Notes: generated by a model from the letters alone, not told the origin. A stretch of DNA of 35,979 bases from an uncultured Rubritalea sp. (GCA_937981665.1 CALJOJ010000002.1:1-35979); one strand, 5' to 3'. Counted from the first letter of the stretch, positions 17,459 to 25,687 are shown. Numbers and translations are program-made.

Positions 17459-17527
17459 AGGTCAAAAATCTCCACAAAAAAACACAAGTCATTGATTTTA
17501 AACGTGAATGACGAGTAATTAGGTATT

Positions 17528-17543
17528 TGGCACTCAAGTTGCA
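17528..17543 (+). promoter_or_regulatory. sigma-54 promoter of the hsp20 operon
   Basis: TGGCAC-TCAAG-TTGCA contains exact -24 (TGGCAC) and -12 (TTGCA) boxes with the required 5-base spacing, preceded by T as in YTGGCAC. Transcription is expected to start near 17553, 27 bases before the first hsp20 start codon. It is the only such match I noticed upstream of a gene in this window. Confidence 0.8.
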
Positions 17544-17579
17544 ATTATGTAGGTAGAACAACTTACAAATAAATCAACG

Positions 17580-17972
17580 ATGAAACATACACTACCATTA
17601 AGTCTCGGACTTCTCAGTGAACTAAACGAAATGCTCTACACAGGAATAAGCGCATTTGAAACCGAAGTGGACCAGCTCTTCGCAGGCTACCCTAACTCTA
17701 AACATCAACTCTTCTCCACTGATAAAGGGTGGTCAGCTAGAGTGGATCTACCCGGCTATGCTAAGGAAGATATCAGCCTCCAATTCGAGGAACAATCACT
17801 CACTCTGAAAGCCATGAATGAAACGAGAGGGCTGAAAACTCTCAAGCTAGCACTAGGTGATGAAGTAGAGATAAGTGATATTTCAGCCAAGCTTGAGCAC
17901 GGTATCTTAGAGATCACTCTACCTAGAACAGAGACCGCAGAAGCAGAGTCAAAGTCGATCGAAATCAAGTAA
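17580..17972 (+). CDS. small heat-shock protein (Hsp20/alpha-crystallin), first of pair
   Basis: Small heat-shock proteins hold unfolding proteins in a refoldable state without ATP. The 130-residue product has a short N-terminal arm (about 1-48), then an alpha-crystallin domain with WSARVDLPGYAKEDISLQFE and the closing HGILEITLPR (the family's G-x-L-x-I-x-L/P pattern). It ends in a short tail with SIEIK, an I-x-I-type contact motif. The loop that normally carries the dimer strand is short, so it is at the small end of the family. A sigma-54 promoter lies directly upstream, and the second hsp20 starts 32 bases downstream. Confidence 0.9.
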   Translation: MKHTLPLSLGLLSELNEMLYTGISAFETEVDQLFAGYPNSKHQLFSTDKGWSARVDLPGYAKEDISLQFEEQSLTLKAMNETRGLKTLKLALGDEVEISDISAKLEHGILEITLPRTETAEAESKSIEIK

Positions 17973-18004
17973 CACCAAATCATAAACAACCATTTAATAA
18001 CACC

Positions 18005-18331
18005 ATGACAGTGAAACCAAATTACAAAGTATCCACTACAGAGACTGGAGCAACTATAGCCATCGACCTCCCTGGAGTAAAAAAGGAAGACATCAAACTT
18101 ACCTCAGAGCGAGACTCGCTGAAGATCTCAGCAACCAGAAATCAAGAAATCCCTGAAGACTGGCAACTGATCAACCAATCCGCAAAACCTGAAAACTACG
18201 AGCTAGAGCTAGACCTCCACTCAGACCTGAATAGCGCAGACTCGATAGCAAGCTTCGAAAACGCAGTACTCATACTCAAAGTGAGTAAGCATGAAGAAGC
18301 CAAACCAAGAGAAATCTCTATTCTCAATTAA
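18005..18331 (+). CDS. small heat-shock protein (Hsp20-like), second of pair
   Basis: The 108-residue product is nearly just an alpha-crystallin domain: GATIAIDLPGVKKEDIKL near the start, then ENAVLILKVSK, then a tail ending in EISILN with an I-x-I-like pattern. The N-terminal arm is almost absent (about 15 residues), and the usual L-x-L-x3-N-G pattern is divergent. Such a minimal Hsp20 is unlikely to form large oligomers alone and may assemble with its neighbour; that is inference. It shares the sigma-54 transcript. A MITE-like element begins 12 bases past its stop. Confidence 0.82.
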   Translation: MTVKPNYKVSTTETGATIAIDLPGVKKEDIKLTSERDSLKISATRNQEIPEDWQLINQSAKPENYELELDLHSDLNSADSIASFENAVLILKVSKHEEAKPREISILN

Positions 18332-18342
18332 ATAAATCACTT

Positions 18343-18562
18343 GGGCGACTTCTGGAAACTAGCGATGTTGATGCAATAGAATGAAACAAGTAGAGTCAGA
18401 TACATATTTAAATGGGATAAGTATCCCTTTCAAATATAGAACGAAGCCTATACGTAGGTTTATTCTAATGCCAGAAGGCTCGTATTTTGAACATACAAGC
18501 TTTGCTTGCAAACTTTAAAATCAAAAACAGAATCAGCAATATCGAGATTTTTCAGAAGTTCT
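18343..18562. mobile_element. MITE-like element with terminal inverted repeats
   Basis: The left end (GGGCGACTTCTGGAAACTAG and onward) and the reverse complement of the right end (GAGAACTTCTGAAAAATCTC and onward) match at about 20 of 28 positions. The right 130 bases are nearly the same, inverted, as 20648-20785, which borders an IS5-type transposase remnant. It has no coding capacity. An internal GGGATA-AG-TATCCC hairpin lies at 18414-18427. CTTGGG occurs at both outer edges, but a clear target duplication is not certain. It is best read as a non-autonomous derivative of the same IS. Confidence 0.65.
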
Positions 18563-18582
18563 CTTGGGTTAGATAATAGATG

Positions 18583-18614
18583 TTCCCGGCATTTCTTGAT
18601 AGAGGTGTCGGGAA
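18583..18614 (+). terminator. inverted repeat, possible terminator
   Basis: TTCCCGGCA and TGTCGGGAA (8 of 9 bases, one G-T) enclose a 14-base loop, followed by a T-rich stretch (TGTTTCTCTT). It may end hsp20 transcripts that read through the MITE. The T-run is interrupted. Confidence 0.35.
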
Positions 18615-18714
18615 TGTTTCTCTTCCTCGCGTTTCATTACGCTAAAAAACTTCACAAACCTCAATCCTCTGCTTATAGACAGCTAACCAGTAGAACTACA
18701 ACCTGAGTATCAAT

Positions 18715-19518
18715 ATGAGCGACGAGACATCAACACCCGAGCAACCAGAAAATAACGAAAACTTTTCTGTAGATGAATTCACTAAAGTGGAATCCATCTT
18801 CGTGCGCTATAAAAACGTGCTCATGATCCGCGCTCAGTTCACCCCTATCTACACGGACTACTACATCCACCTGATGGAGCAGAAACTCCGCCACAAAGGA
18901 GACCTGGACCAGAAGCTAAAAGATCTAATGGCAGTTCTCACTCTTCACCTCGTAGCTAGACCATGGGCTGAGTCATTGGCTCTGACTATTAACTTACGCG
19001 CACCTCGGGTCAATTTCTTTGTCACTGGCAGCTCACTCTATGAGAATATCACTGGCACACTTTTCACTGAGAATGTCAAAGAGCCAGCACGCAGTGTACT
19101 CTACTCCCAGACGATGGTGAAGAATACTGAAGGTAGAAGATCTCATGTGGAGCTAGACTCAGAAGACCCACTACGCTGGATAGAAACATATTATCTACAA
19201 AGCGAGCAACGACCAGCGAGAGCATTCAGACTCGATGACGAGAACTTTGTCCTACTCGCGGCCCAGCCTGATGCTGACCTAGAATGGCTAGAAAGTCTCA
19301 CTAAGGAAGACGTAGAAAAAATCACTGAAACTCAGCAGACTAAAGTGCTAGAAACACGTAAGTTCCGCTTTAACTGTGGCTGTAGCGTAGAGAAAATTTT
19401 ACCCGCACTCAGCTCATGGAAGGATAATAAGGAAGACCTTTTTCAGGGAGATCCTGCACTAGAAGTAAGCTGTCCACGCTGTAGCGCCAAGTACGTCATC
19501 ACGCCAGAGATGCTATAA
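18715..19518 (+). CDS. hslO: divergent Hsp33-family redox chaperone
   Basis: Hsp33 is a cytoplasmic holdase switched on by oxidation of a zinc-bound four-Cys centre. The 267-residue product has the CxC...CxxC centre: Cys221/Cys223 (FNCGCSVEKIL) and Cys253/Cys256 (SCPRC), separated by 29 residues, which matches Hsp33 spacing. YYLQSEQRPARAF at about 159-171 is the family's hallmark region before the switch. The N-terminal folding domain (about 25-140) is strongly divergent, and a 20-residue acidic head precedes it. Family and role follow from these motifs; the symbol is tentative. It sits downstream of the hsp20 pair, separated by the MITE, and has no obvious own promoter. Confidence 0.8.
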   Translation: MSDETSTPEQPENNENFSVDEFTKVESIFVRYKNVLMIRAQFTPIYTDYYIHLMEQKLRHKGDLDQKLKDLMAVLTLHLVARPWAESLALTINLRAPRVNFFVTGSSLYENITGTLFTENVKEPARSVLYSQTMVKNTEGRRSHVELDSEDPLRWIETYYLQSEQRPARAFRLDDENFVLLAAQPDADLEWLESLTKEDVEKITETQQTKVLETRKFRFNCGCSVEKILPALSSWKDNKEDLFQGDPALEVSCPRCSAKYVITPEML

Positions 19519-19570
19519 ACACTCTGGCTAAAAACGCGCGACATTTAGAATATCAATAACCCAAACTTAA

Positions 19571-19592
19571 GCCTTACTCAGGCTGAGCAGGC
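19571..19592 (-). terminator. weak inverted repeat between convergent genes
   Basis: GCCT and AGGC, with CTC and GAG inside, form an imperfect hairpin just past the PDZ gene's stop. Only a T-rich, interrupted tail follows on the minus strand. It could be a weak terminator. Confidence 0.25.
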
Positions 19593-19597
19593 CGTGA

Positions 19598-20578
19598 CTA
19601 ATCTTCTGCGTGAGGCTTTTCTGGCAACTCAGGCTGACCTTTCCCCTTTAGCTGCTGGAGTAGTTCATCAGCTCTTTTCTTATCATTACCGCCTTGTTCT
19701 TGAGCCATCTTCAGAAGATCTTTCTCGAAATTTTCCCGCAGCAGTTTTGCCCCATCTAAATCTCGATTCCGTTGCTCATTGAGTTTTTTCTGCAGTTCCT
19801 TGACTATCTTGTCTTGTTGCTCCAGTAGCATCTCTAGCTGCTCACCATCTCCAAAATCTAACTGCAGCTTCATTCCCTCGAGGCCAGCATTAGGCATTAT
19901 ATTAAGCTGTGGTAAATTAGGCTGAACTTGCATTTGTCTAAACTGTTTTAATTGCGCCCCCGGTGGGAACACTCGGTTCTGCATTGGATTAATCTGCCCC
20001 ATCAGCTGATCGTAATCCCCAAGCTTCAGCTTAATTTCTAGCACTTGTTCACCACGTCTAACTTTAAGATCTAACTTATCGCCCGCATTCTTATTCTTCA
20101 CATAGTTTCCCAGAAATTCACTAGCCTCCATTATTTCAGTGTTCAATAGCGTCAGGTCTTTACCATCTAGTCCAATGATTTCATCACCTACTTTAAGTCC
20201 CTTTTTCTCTGCTGGAGTACCTGGATGAACAGAACGCACTCTAACAGATCCTAACATCGGATCCATACTGATACCTATAAACCCACGCGTTCCTGCGATC
20301 GGCTCGGGGATAACCATTTCATCCAACACCGTCTCCAACCTCATTTTCACTTCAGGTGAATTGCTGGATTGCTTCAGTTCTTTCAGTTTATTGAAAGTCT
20401 CTTTCCCTCTCCCCTTAGTCCATGTCGAGAGTTCCTTCTGCGCAGCTTCACGCCGCTGGAAGTCTTCATCACCTAGAGACTCCACTAAACCTTGCGGCAC
20501 AGCAAAAACTGCACCACTGAGAGCCAGACCTAGCCCCCCAGAAATGAAGGCTTCATTGAGATTAATAAAGAATTTCAT
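19598..20578 (-). CDS. secreted PDZ-domain protein with C-terminal coiled coil
   Basis: The 326-residue product starts at ATG 20578; an ORF upstream from 20611 would add 11 residues before the signal peptide. After the signal peptide (about 1-26, ending in AVFA) comes a helical segment (about 30-90). A PDZ domain follows (about 100-190: GFIGISMDPMLG, VHPGTPAEKKGLKVGDEIIG, LDGKDLTLL). A Gln/Met/Pro-rich linker leads to a coiled coil (about 235-310, LEMLLEQQDKIVKELQKKL). There is no protease domain, so it is a scaffold or adaptor rather than a DegP-like enzyme. Partner and function are unknown. It is convergent with the Hsp33 gene. Confidence 0.75.
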   Translation of the reverse strand: MKFFINLNEAFISGGLGLALSGAVFAVPQGLVESLGDEDFQRREAAQKELSTWTKGRGKETFNKLKELKQSSNSPEVKMRLETVLDEMVIPEPIAGTRGFIGISMDPMLGSVRVRSVHPGTPAEKKGLKVGDEIIGLDGKDLTLLNTEIMEASEFLGNYVKNKNAGDKLDLKVRRGEQVLEIKLKLGDYDQLMGQINPMQNRVFPPGAQLKQFRQMQVQPNLPQLNIMPNAGLEGMKLQLDFGDGEQLEMLLEQQDKIVKELQKKLNEQRNRDLDGAKLLRENFEKDLLKMAQEQGGNDKKRADELLQQLKGKGQPELPEKPHAED

Positions 20579-20647
20579 AAATAATAATGTATTGTTTAAA
20601 CAGCGTAGCACATATCCCCTCCTATCTAAAAGATTTAATCGATTAAA

Positions 20648-20788
20648 GGGAACTTCTGAAAACTCCCGATATTGCTGATTCTGTGATTAGATTTGAAAGT
20701 TTGCAAGCAAAGCTTAGATGTTCAAAATACGACCCTTCGGGCAAAAGAATAAACCTAAGTATAGCTTCGTTCCATATTGTAGGTTAAA
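20648..20788. repeat. inverted copy of the MITE end, tail of an IS5-type element
   Basis: GGGAACTTCTGAAAACTCCC begins a stretch of about 135 bases matching the right part of the MITE at 18432-18562 in reverse orientation, including GTTTGCAAGCAAAGCTT and TTCAAAATACGACCCTTCG-like segments. It leads straight into a truncated transposase on the minus strand and is therefore the 3' end of that element. Confidence 0.7.
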
Positions 20789-21300
20789 TTACAAAAAACA
20801 TTGGGTTGTTTCGCTCTCTTCAGTCCTACTCGCATCAGAGTCTTTTTGAGGCACTTTTACGCTACTTTCTTTTTCTATCAAGTTCTGCTGATCTATAATC
20901 TCATGGAACTTCACAAATAACTTGTTGCTTCCATCGCGACCACCTTTTTCAATCAATTCCTTGAAGTCCCAAATGGTATTACCATCTGGAATATCATCGC
21001 CCATTTGAAGATCTAAAAAACTCTGAAAGCTGATCCGATCTCCGATTTGAATCTCAGTAGATTCGTCACTCAAGCCGTGATAGAATTGGATAATTAGTAT
21101 TTTAAACATTAGCAATGGGTCAAACGGGGGATTACCTCCTTTGCTTCAGTCTTTGACATTGTAGCCTGTCACCTCCTCAAGAACTGGACGGAAAGCTTCC
21201 CAATCTATGGCATTTTTAAGCTTGGGCACACCTACTTCTCTTTTGACTATCTTCTGCTGATGCTCAATGGCTAAAATAAATTGCCTCCCTTGGTGTACGT
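20789..21300 (-). pseudogene. truncated IS5-family transposase remnant
   Basis: On the minus strand the frame reads an N-terminal IS5-family transposase: LKNAIDWEAFRPVLEEVTGY, then GGNPPFDPLLMFKILIIQFY, then LSDESTEIQIGDRISFQSFL and IPDGNTIWDFKELI. There is an in-frame TGA at 21146-21148. The frame ends in TAA-like sequence after about 165 codons, losing the whole catalytic C-terminal half (the second and third acidic residues). The C-terminal half is replaced by the 3' element end. It is inactive. The 5' end of the element could not be delimited. The family call comes from the DDE N-terminal pattern only. Confidence 0.75.
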
Positions 21301-21330
21301 CCGATAGTTCATGCCCACTTCTAATCTGTT

Positions 21331-21549
21331 AGAGAGATAAATAAGAAGTATTTAATTCAACTAATTTAGGTTGGCGGAGGTTATCACTAATAGAATATTC
21401 TAAATCATAATAACCATGAAAGATTGTAATACAGCCATCAACATACTTTGAGATTAAGCAATACTGACACAATTTACCGTCTAAAAAGCCAAATTTGAGT
21501 ATTTGTGACTTGTAGGACGTGAGTCTATGCTAGATGTTTCCCAACATAT
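21331..21549 (+). promoter_or_regulatory. region upstream of transketolase with a candidate promoter
   Basis: TTGTGA at 21503-21508 and TATGCT at 21526-21531 are 17 bases apart and about 20 bases from the tkt start codon. The rest of this stretch (21331-21500) is A/T-rich and shows no gene; it may hold the decayed 5' edge of the IS relic. The -10 box is imperfect. Confidence 0.4.
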
Positions 21550-23529
21550 ATGAATAAAAACATCCTTAATAAAGCAGCGGACGAAGCACGCGGACTTGCG
21601 ATTGATGCAGTTCACGCTTGTTCATCTGGCCACCTCGGCCTTCCACTTGGTTGTGCAGAGATCGGAGCAGTACTTTTCGGTGAAGCGCTTAACTTCAACC
21701 CAGCAGCACCAAAATGGCTAAACAGAGACCGTTTCATCCTCTCAGCAGGCCACGGATCTATGTTTATCTATAGCTGGCTCCACCTCAGCGGATACGCAGT
21801 TTCACTCCAGGACGTAAAAGACTTCCGTAAGCTCCACTCCATCACTCCTGGTCACCCAGAGTTCGATGAGACTCCTGGAGTAGAAGCTACTACTGGACCA
21901 CTCGGTCAGGGAATAGGAAATGCAGTCGGTTTCGCCATCAGTGGTAAGCGCGCAGCAGCAGTATACAACACACCTGAACATAAGATTTTCAACCACAACA
22001 TCGTCGCCCTCGCTGGTGACGGATGTATCCAAGAAGGTGTGGCTCGTGAAGCAATAGAATTTGCAGGTCACAACAAGCTCGATAATCTTACTCTCATCTA
22101 TGATAGCAACGACGTAACCCTCGATGCTATGGCTGACGTCACTCAAGGAGTGCAGTCACAGAAGTACTTCGAGTCACAAGGCTGGAATGCTGTCGTGATC
22201 GATGGTCACGATGTAGCAGCAGTAGCGGACGCAGTAAATACATCAAAGGCGAACACAAACGGTAAGCCGACTGTAATCATCGCTAAGACTACAATCGCTA
22301 AGGGAATCCCTGAAGTAGCTGGTACCGCTAAGGGTCACGGTGAAGGTGGAGCAAACTTCGCTGAATCAGCAAAAGAAGGCATGGGCATCCCTACTTCTGG
22401 CTTCTTCGTTTCTGACGAAGTAAAAGCATACTTCGCTGAGCAAGCAACTGCTAAGGCAGCAGCTCACGCTGAGTGGCAGAAAACTTTCGAAGCATGGTCA
22501 GCAGCTAACCCAGAGCTAGCTAAGCAGCTCGCATCTGGTGGCAATGATGAGTCTGCTGAAGCACTCCTCGCTAACATCCCAGAATTTGACGCAGACTACG
22601 CAGACGCGACACGCGGTACTGGTGGGGTAATCATTAATGCACTTGCTCAGCAGGTTCCACAGATGATCACTGGCTCAGCAGACCTTTACGGTTCCACTAA
22701 GAACTACATCAAGGACGGTGGAGACTTCAAGCCTGACAACAGCGCAGGAAGAAACCTCTGGTACGGTATCCGTGAGCACGCAATGGGCGCTATCTGTAAT
22801 GGTATCGCATACGATGGTCTATTCCGTACAAGTGGCGCTACATTCTGTGTATTCGCTGACTACCTCAGACCATCTATCAGACTAGCAGCACTCGCTAAGC
22901 TTCCGGTAAACTACATCTTCACACATGACTCAGTAGGTGTCGGTGAAGACGGGCCTACTCACCAGCCAGTAGAGACAGTGAGTGGCCTCCGTGTCATTCC
23001 TGGTCTTGATGTGTACCGCCCAGGAGATCCTGAAGAAGTAGCAGCAGCATGGGCAGGTGCTATCGAGAGAAATGACGGCCCTACCGCTCTCATCCTCACC
23101 CGTCAGAAAGTGGGTAACCACACAGACGTTCCAGCATCTGTTAGACGTGAAGGAGCTCTCAAAGGCGGTTACGTGCTTAAGAAAGAGACTGGTGAGCTTA
23201 AGGTTATCCTTATGGCTTCAGGTTCTGAGCTAGATCACATAGTGAACGCAGCTAAGGAACTCGGTGACGGCGTCCGCGTTGTTTCCATGCCATGTCTTGA
23301 GAGATTTGACCGTCAGAGCTGTGACTATAAGAAGAGTGTTCTTCCTTGTGGCTGCACTGCGCGTCTCGCTATCGAAGCTGGTGTATCTGGCCTCTGGTGG
23401 AAGTACGTTGGCACAGAAGGCAAAGTTCTCGGCATCGACCGTTTCGGTATTTCCGCTCCAGGAAATGTTGTCATGGAAGAGCTCGGCATGACTGCGGCTG
23501 ACGTAGTTACTGCAGCAAAAGAACTCTAA
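21550..23529 (+). CDS. tkt: transketolase
   Basis: Transketolase moves two-carbon units between sugar phosphates, joining the pentose phosphate pathway and glycolysis. The 659-residue product has the usual three domains. SGH (His28) and AGHGS (His67) are substrate/thiamine residues. GDG (156-158) in AGDGCIQEG with SND at 186-188 forms the thiamine diphosphate/Mg site. The second-half active region holds the IREHAMG motif, an [15 protein letters not shown] loop and the TRQ substrate segment. Length is standard (about 660). Base use is rich in the optimal codons typical of a highly expressed gene. A small gene follows 22 bases later. Confidence 0.97.
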   Translation: MNKNILNKAADEARGLAIDAVHACSSGHLGLPLGCAEIGAVLFGEALNFNPAAPKWLNRDRFILSAGHGSMFIYSWLHLSGYAVSLQDVKDFRKLHSITPGHPEFDETPGVEATTGPLGQGIGNAVGFAISGKRAAAVYNTPEHKIFNHNIVALAGDGCIQEGVAREAIEFAGHNKLDNLTLIYDSNDVTLDAMADVTQGVQSQKYFESQGWNAVVIDGHDVAAVADAVNTSKANTNGKPTVIIAKTTIAKGIPEVAGTAKGHGEGGANFAESAKEGMGIPTSGFFVSDEVKAYFAEQATAKAAAHAEWQKTFEAWSAANPELAKQLASGGNDESAEALLANIPEFDADYADATRGTGGVIINALAQQVPQMITGSADLYGSTKNYIKDGGDFKPDNSAGRNLWYGIREHAMGAICNGIAYDGLFRTSGATFCVFADYLRPSIRLAALAKLPVNYIFTHDSVGVGEDGPTHQPVETVSGLRVIPGLDVYRPGDPEEVAAAWAGAIERNDGPTALILTRQKVGNHTDVPASVRREGALKGGYVLKKETGELKVILMASGSELDHIVNAAKELGDGVRVVSMPCLERFDRQSCDYKKSVLPCGCTARLAIEAGVSGLWWKYVGTEGKVLGIDRFGISAPGNVVMEELGMTAADVVTAAKEL

Positions 23530-23551
23530 TCTTCTCCCAATATAATCAACC

Positions 23552-23995
23552 ATGTTTAGCGCAAAAGATCTGACTCCAGTACAAGTAGAACAGATCAAAG
23601 TCTGGGCGAGTGAAGGCGATCAGCTAGCCAACATTCAGAGAAAAATCAACTCTGATTTCGGTATTAGCCCATCCGTCACCTACCTAGACACTCGCTTTAC
23701 ACTGATTGATTTAGGGATCGAACTCATCTCTCCAGATGAGCCGGAGCCGAAGAAACCAGAAGAGACGAAAGAAAAGCTCGTTCCTCAAGAATACGTAGAT
23801 GCCACGGTAGATAAAATCGTCCGCCCTGGCTATCTCGCCAGTGGAAGTGTCGTATTCACTGATGGCATGAAAGCCACCTGGGGAATTGATCAAATGGGTA
23901 AACTCAATGTTGACCCACAAGAGCCTGGGTACAAGGTGACTGATGCAGACACCATCGCCTTCCAAGAGCTCCTGAGAGATAAGCTGCAGTCTTAG
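23552..23995 (+). CDS. hypothetical protein downstream of transketolase
   Basis: This 147-residue protein has a short helical N-terminal region (about 6-55: LTPVQVEQIKVWASEG, then a repeated polar helix) that could be a helix-turn-helix. A Pro/Glu/Lys linker follows (about 61-75, PDEPEPKKPEE), and a C-terminal beta-rich part (about 95-140) has ASGSVVFTDGMKATWGID. No family was recognised. The 22-base distance from tkt and the terminator behind it suggest a two-gene operon. It has no membrane segment or signal peptide, so it is cytoplasmic. Confidence 0.72.
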   Translation: MFSAKDLTPVQVEQIKVWASEGDQLANIQRKINSDFGISPSVTYLDTRFTLIDLGIELISPDEPEPKKPEETKEKLVPQEYVDATVDKIVRPGYLASGSVVFTDGMKATWGIDQMGKLNVDPQEPGYKVTDADTIAFQELLRDKLQS

Positions 23996-24021
23996 ACCCT
24001 ACCTATAGATAAATTTAGACC

Positions 24022-24052
24022 ACGTTCAGTTACTTCAGTAGCTGAGCGTTTT
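24022..24052 (+). terminator. terminator of the tkt operon
   Basis: ACGTTCAGTTAC and GTAGCTGAGCGT pair over 12 bases (two G-T) around a TTCA loop, followed by TTTTACTTT. It lies 27 bases past the stop of the small gene. Confidence 0.7.
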
Positions 24053-24151
24053 ACTTTCCAGTGCATTACAAACTCACCATATTTTCCAAATCAACCCATC
24101 ACTAGACACCAGCTGACAGTTATGAATAAAACTAGTCATATTTCCAGACAC

Positions 24152-24182
24152 AAAAAAGCTCTTCGTGATGAAGAGCTTTTTT
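24152..24182 (-). terminator. terminator downstream of tRNA-Leu/holB
   Basis: AAAAAAGCTCTTC-GTGAT-GAAGAGCTTTTTT is a perfect stem with T-runs on both strands. On the minus strand it lies 12 bases past the 3' end of tRNA-Leu, so it probably ends that transcript. Confidence 0.85.
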
Positions 24183-24193
24183 AGAAGAAGAAA

Positions 24194-24275
24194 TACCGAG
24201 GACAAGAATCGAACTTGCACGTCCTAAGACACCTGAACCTAAATCAGGCGCGTCTACCAATTCCGCCACCTCGGC
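24194..24275 (-). tRNA. tRNA-Leu (anticodon UAG)
   Basis: The minus strand folds as a class II tRNA. The acceptor stem GCCGAGG pairs with CCTCGGT (a terminal G-T) followed by discriminator A. The D-loop is GAATTGGTAGACGC. The anticodon stem CCTGA/TCAGG has loop TTTAGGT, giving anticodon TAG, which reads CUN leucine codons. A long variable arm (about 13 bases) is as expected for leucine. The T-loop is TTCGATTC. CCA is not encoded. It lies 101 bases downstream of the holB-like gene on the same strand. Confidence 0.93.
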
Positions 24276-24376
24276 TTTTTCTTCGGGCGAAACCTAACGA
24301 ATCCTCAGCAGTTTGCAACTATTTTTTGTTATTATTTTTCAGAGATAAAACCCCACCTTTTGTAAGCTCTAGAAAC

Positions 24377-25432
24377 TTAAGCAAAGGCCTTGAGGAAACA
24401 AACTTCGAGCGCTAGTGCTTCACTAGCATTTGTCTCGAAAAGTCCGCGTAATTCCTCCATCGCATCCATCCGCTGAAGGAGGGACTCGAGAGATTCACTC
24501 TCTACGGCCTCAAGCATGGTCTTTTCGTGCTTTTTGAAATCTAATCTAGGTGCTCCAGTCTTCACTCTCACTAAGTCACCGAACCAGAGGATAAGGAGGT
24601 CGATGAACTTGGATCGCTCAAAGAGGTAGTCACTGTTGACGAGTGCATCATAGTGCTTTTCTCGGTCTTTAAGCCATTCCCCATCGGTGGTGTTCTTGTA
24701 GTGGCTCTGCTCTTCCTTTAGCGAGGCGTCATGGATCTTGCCAATGGCTAGCTTGCGCTTGTTTAGGATGCTGGCGAACTCTGACTTAATGGTGAGTGCT
24801 CGCGGGACTGAGCTGAAGCCTAGTTTGCCATTTCGCATGAGTACGTTGAGCATTTCTGGCTCTCCCTCTAGCTCTTCTCGCTGGTCATTCTCTGCGATAA
24901 GCGGGATGTTCACACAGCGAGACAATATGGTGGTCAGTAGCCTCTCTGGGCTAGGTGTGAGTAAGAATAAAATAGAACCATCTGGTGGCTCTTCGAGGGT
25001 TTTCAGGAAGGCATTTGCGGCTTCCGTGCGCATCCGGTCTGCATCGACGATGATACCTACCTTGTATTTCCCCTTAGGCACGGACACGAACATGGTTTTC
25101 TCTAGTTCACGGACGGCATCCACGGAGATGATTCTGGACTTCATCATCGGCCGGACGATGCGGACGAGCTCGCCTTCGAGTTCTGCTAAATTTTCAGCCT
25201 CAGGCTCTGGCGCCTTCTCCCCGCCTGCTGCCTCGCCGAAGAGGTCAAACCCTCCGTCCGCAGAATCTACTTCATCAGCGGCATCATCGCGGTTGATGAG
25301 ATTTACAATCCGCGTGGTCAGTGACTCCACCCCAGCGTGCTTAGTCCCAGAAATGATGAATGCATGACCCAGCCTACCTCGCTCGAAAGCTGATTCTATG
25401 AGTTCAAATGCCTTGTATTCTGTGTACGCCAT
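24377..25432 (-). CDS. holB: DNA polymerase III delta-prime-like clamp-loader subunit
   Basis: Delta' is the non-ATP-hydrolysing stator of the clamp loader. The 351-residue product opens with GRLGHAFIISGTKHAG, a degenerate nucleotide-binding loop as expected. It has the AAA+ core segments VGIIVDADRMRTEAANAFLKTLEEPP and the SRC motif in LTTILSRCVNIPL. The usual delta' zinc module is missing. In its place is an acidic, disordered-looking segment (about 49-90, many Asp/Glu/Ala) before VRIVRPMMKSRIISVDAVR. Alternatively it could be an orphan clamp-loader paralogue, but its length (351) fits. It is transcribed toward tRNA-Leu, and divergent from mreB across 255 bases. Confidence 0.85.
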   Translation of the reverse strand: MAYTEYKAFELIESAFERGRLGHAFIISGTKHAGVESLTTRIVNLINRDDAADEVDSADGGFDLFGEAAGGEKAPEPEAENLAELEGELVRIVRPMMKSRIISVDAVRELEKTMFVSVPKGKYKVGIIVDADRMRTEAANAFLKTLEEPPDGSILFLLTPSPERLLTTILSRCVNIPLIAENDQREELEGEPEMLNVLMRNGKLGFSSVPRALTIKSEFASILNKRKLAIGKIHDASLKEEQSHYKNTTDGEWLKDREKHYDALVNSDYLFERSKFIDLLILWFGDLVRVKTGAPRLDFKKHEKTMLEAVESESLESLLQRMDAMEELRGLFETNASEALALEVCFLKAFA

Positions 25433-25566
25433 TACGTGGACAATTCACCATAACTCATCCAAGGTGGCAAGCGTCATCAGCCAATAATTTACCGCTAAGT
25501 TCATTTCCCCTTATTAGAGCAATATCCGACTTGACCTTTTGACTTCATAGAGCAATAGTTCAAGCA

Positions 25567-25590
25567 CTCGCGCGTGCGAGGCATTATAAT
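25567..25590 (+). promoter_or_regulatory. mreB promoter -10 box with an operator-like palindrome
   Basis: A perfect TATAAT (25585-25590) lies about 97 bases before mreB. Just upstream is the palindrome CTCGC-GCGT-GCGAG (25567-25580), filling the spacer region. A weak TTCAAG-type -35 lies about 20 bases away. The remaining gap between holB and mreB (25433-25687) shows no gene. The box is clear and the rest is inference. Confidence 0.45.
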
Positions 25591-25687
25591 GCGGAATGCT
25601 GCAAGATATGCTTTTTTTTAGACCTCGTAACGCAACTGTGTGAGTACTTACATTTCCTAACTATAAATTTTTATCTAATACCCATCC

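Noticed and set aside
18506..18706. 66-residue open frame between the hsp20 pair and hslO
   Set aside because: It begins inside the MITE and runs across the noncoding hairpin region, and its composition is not that of a protein. No start signal or family supports it.
24738..25367. 209-residue open frame on the plus strand
   Set aside because: It lies fully inside the delta'-like gene on the other strand and has a low-complexity Ser-rich product. It is an antisense shadow.
25600..25630. T-run read as a terminator before mreB
   Set aside because: The long T-run after GCAAGATATGC lacks a real stem (three pairs at best), and it lies downstream of the candidate promoter.
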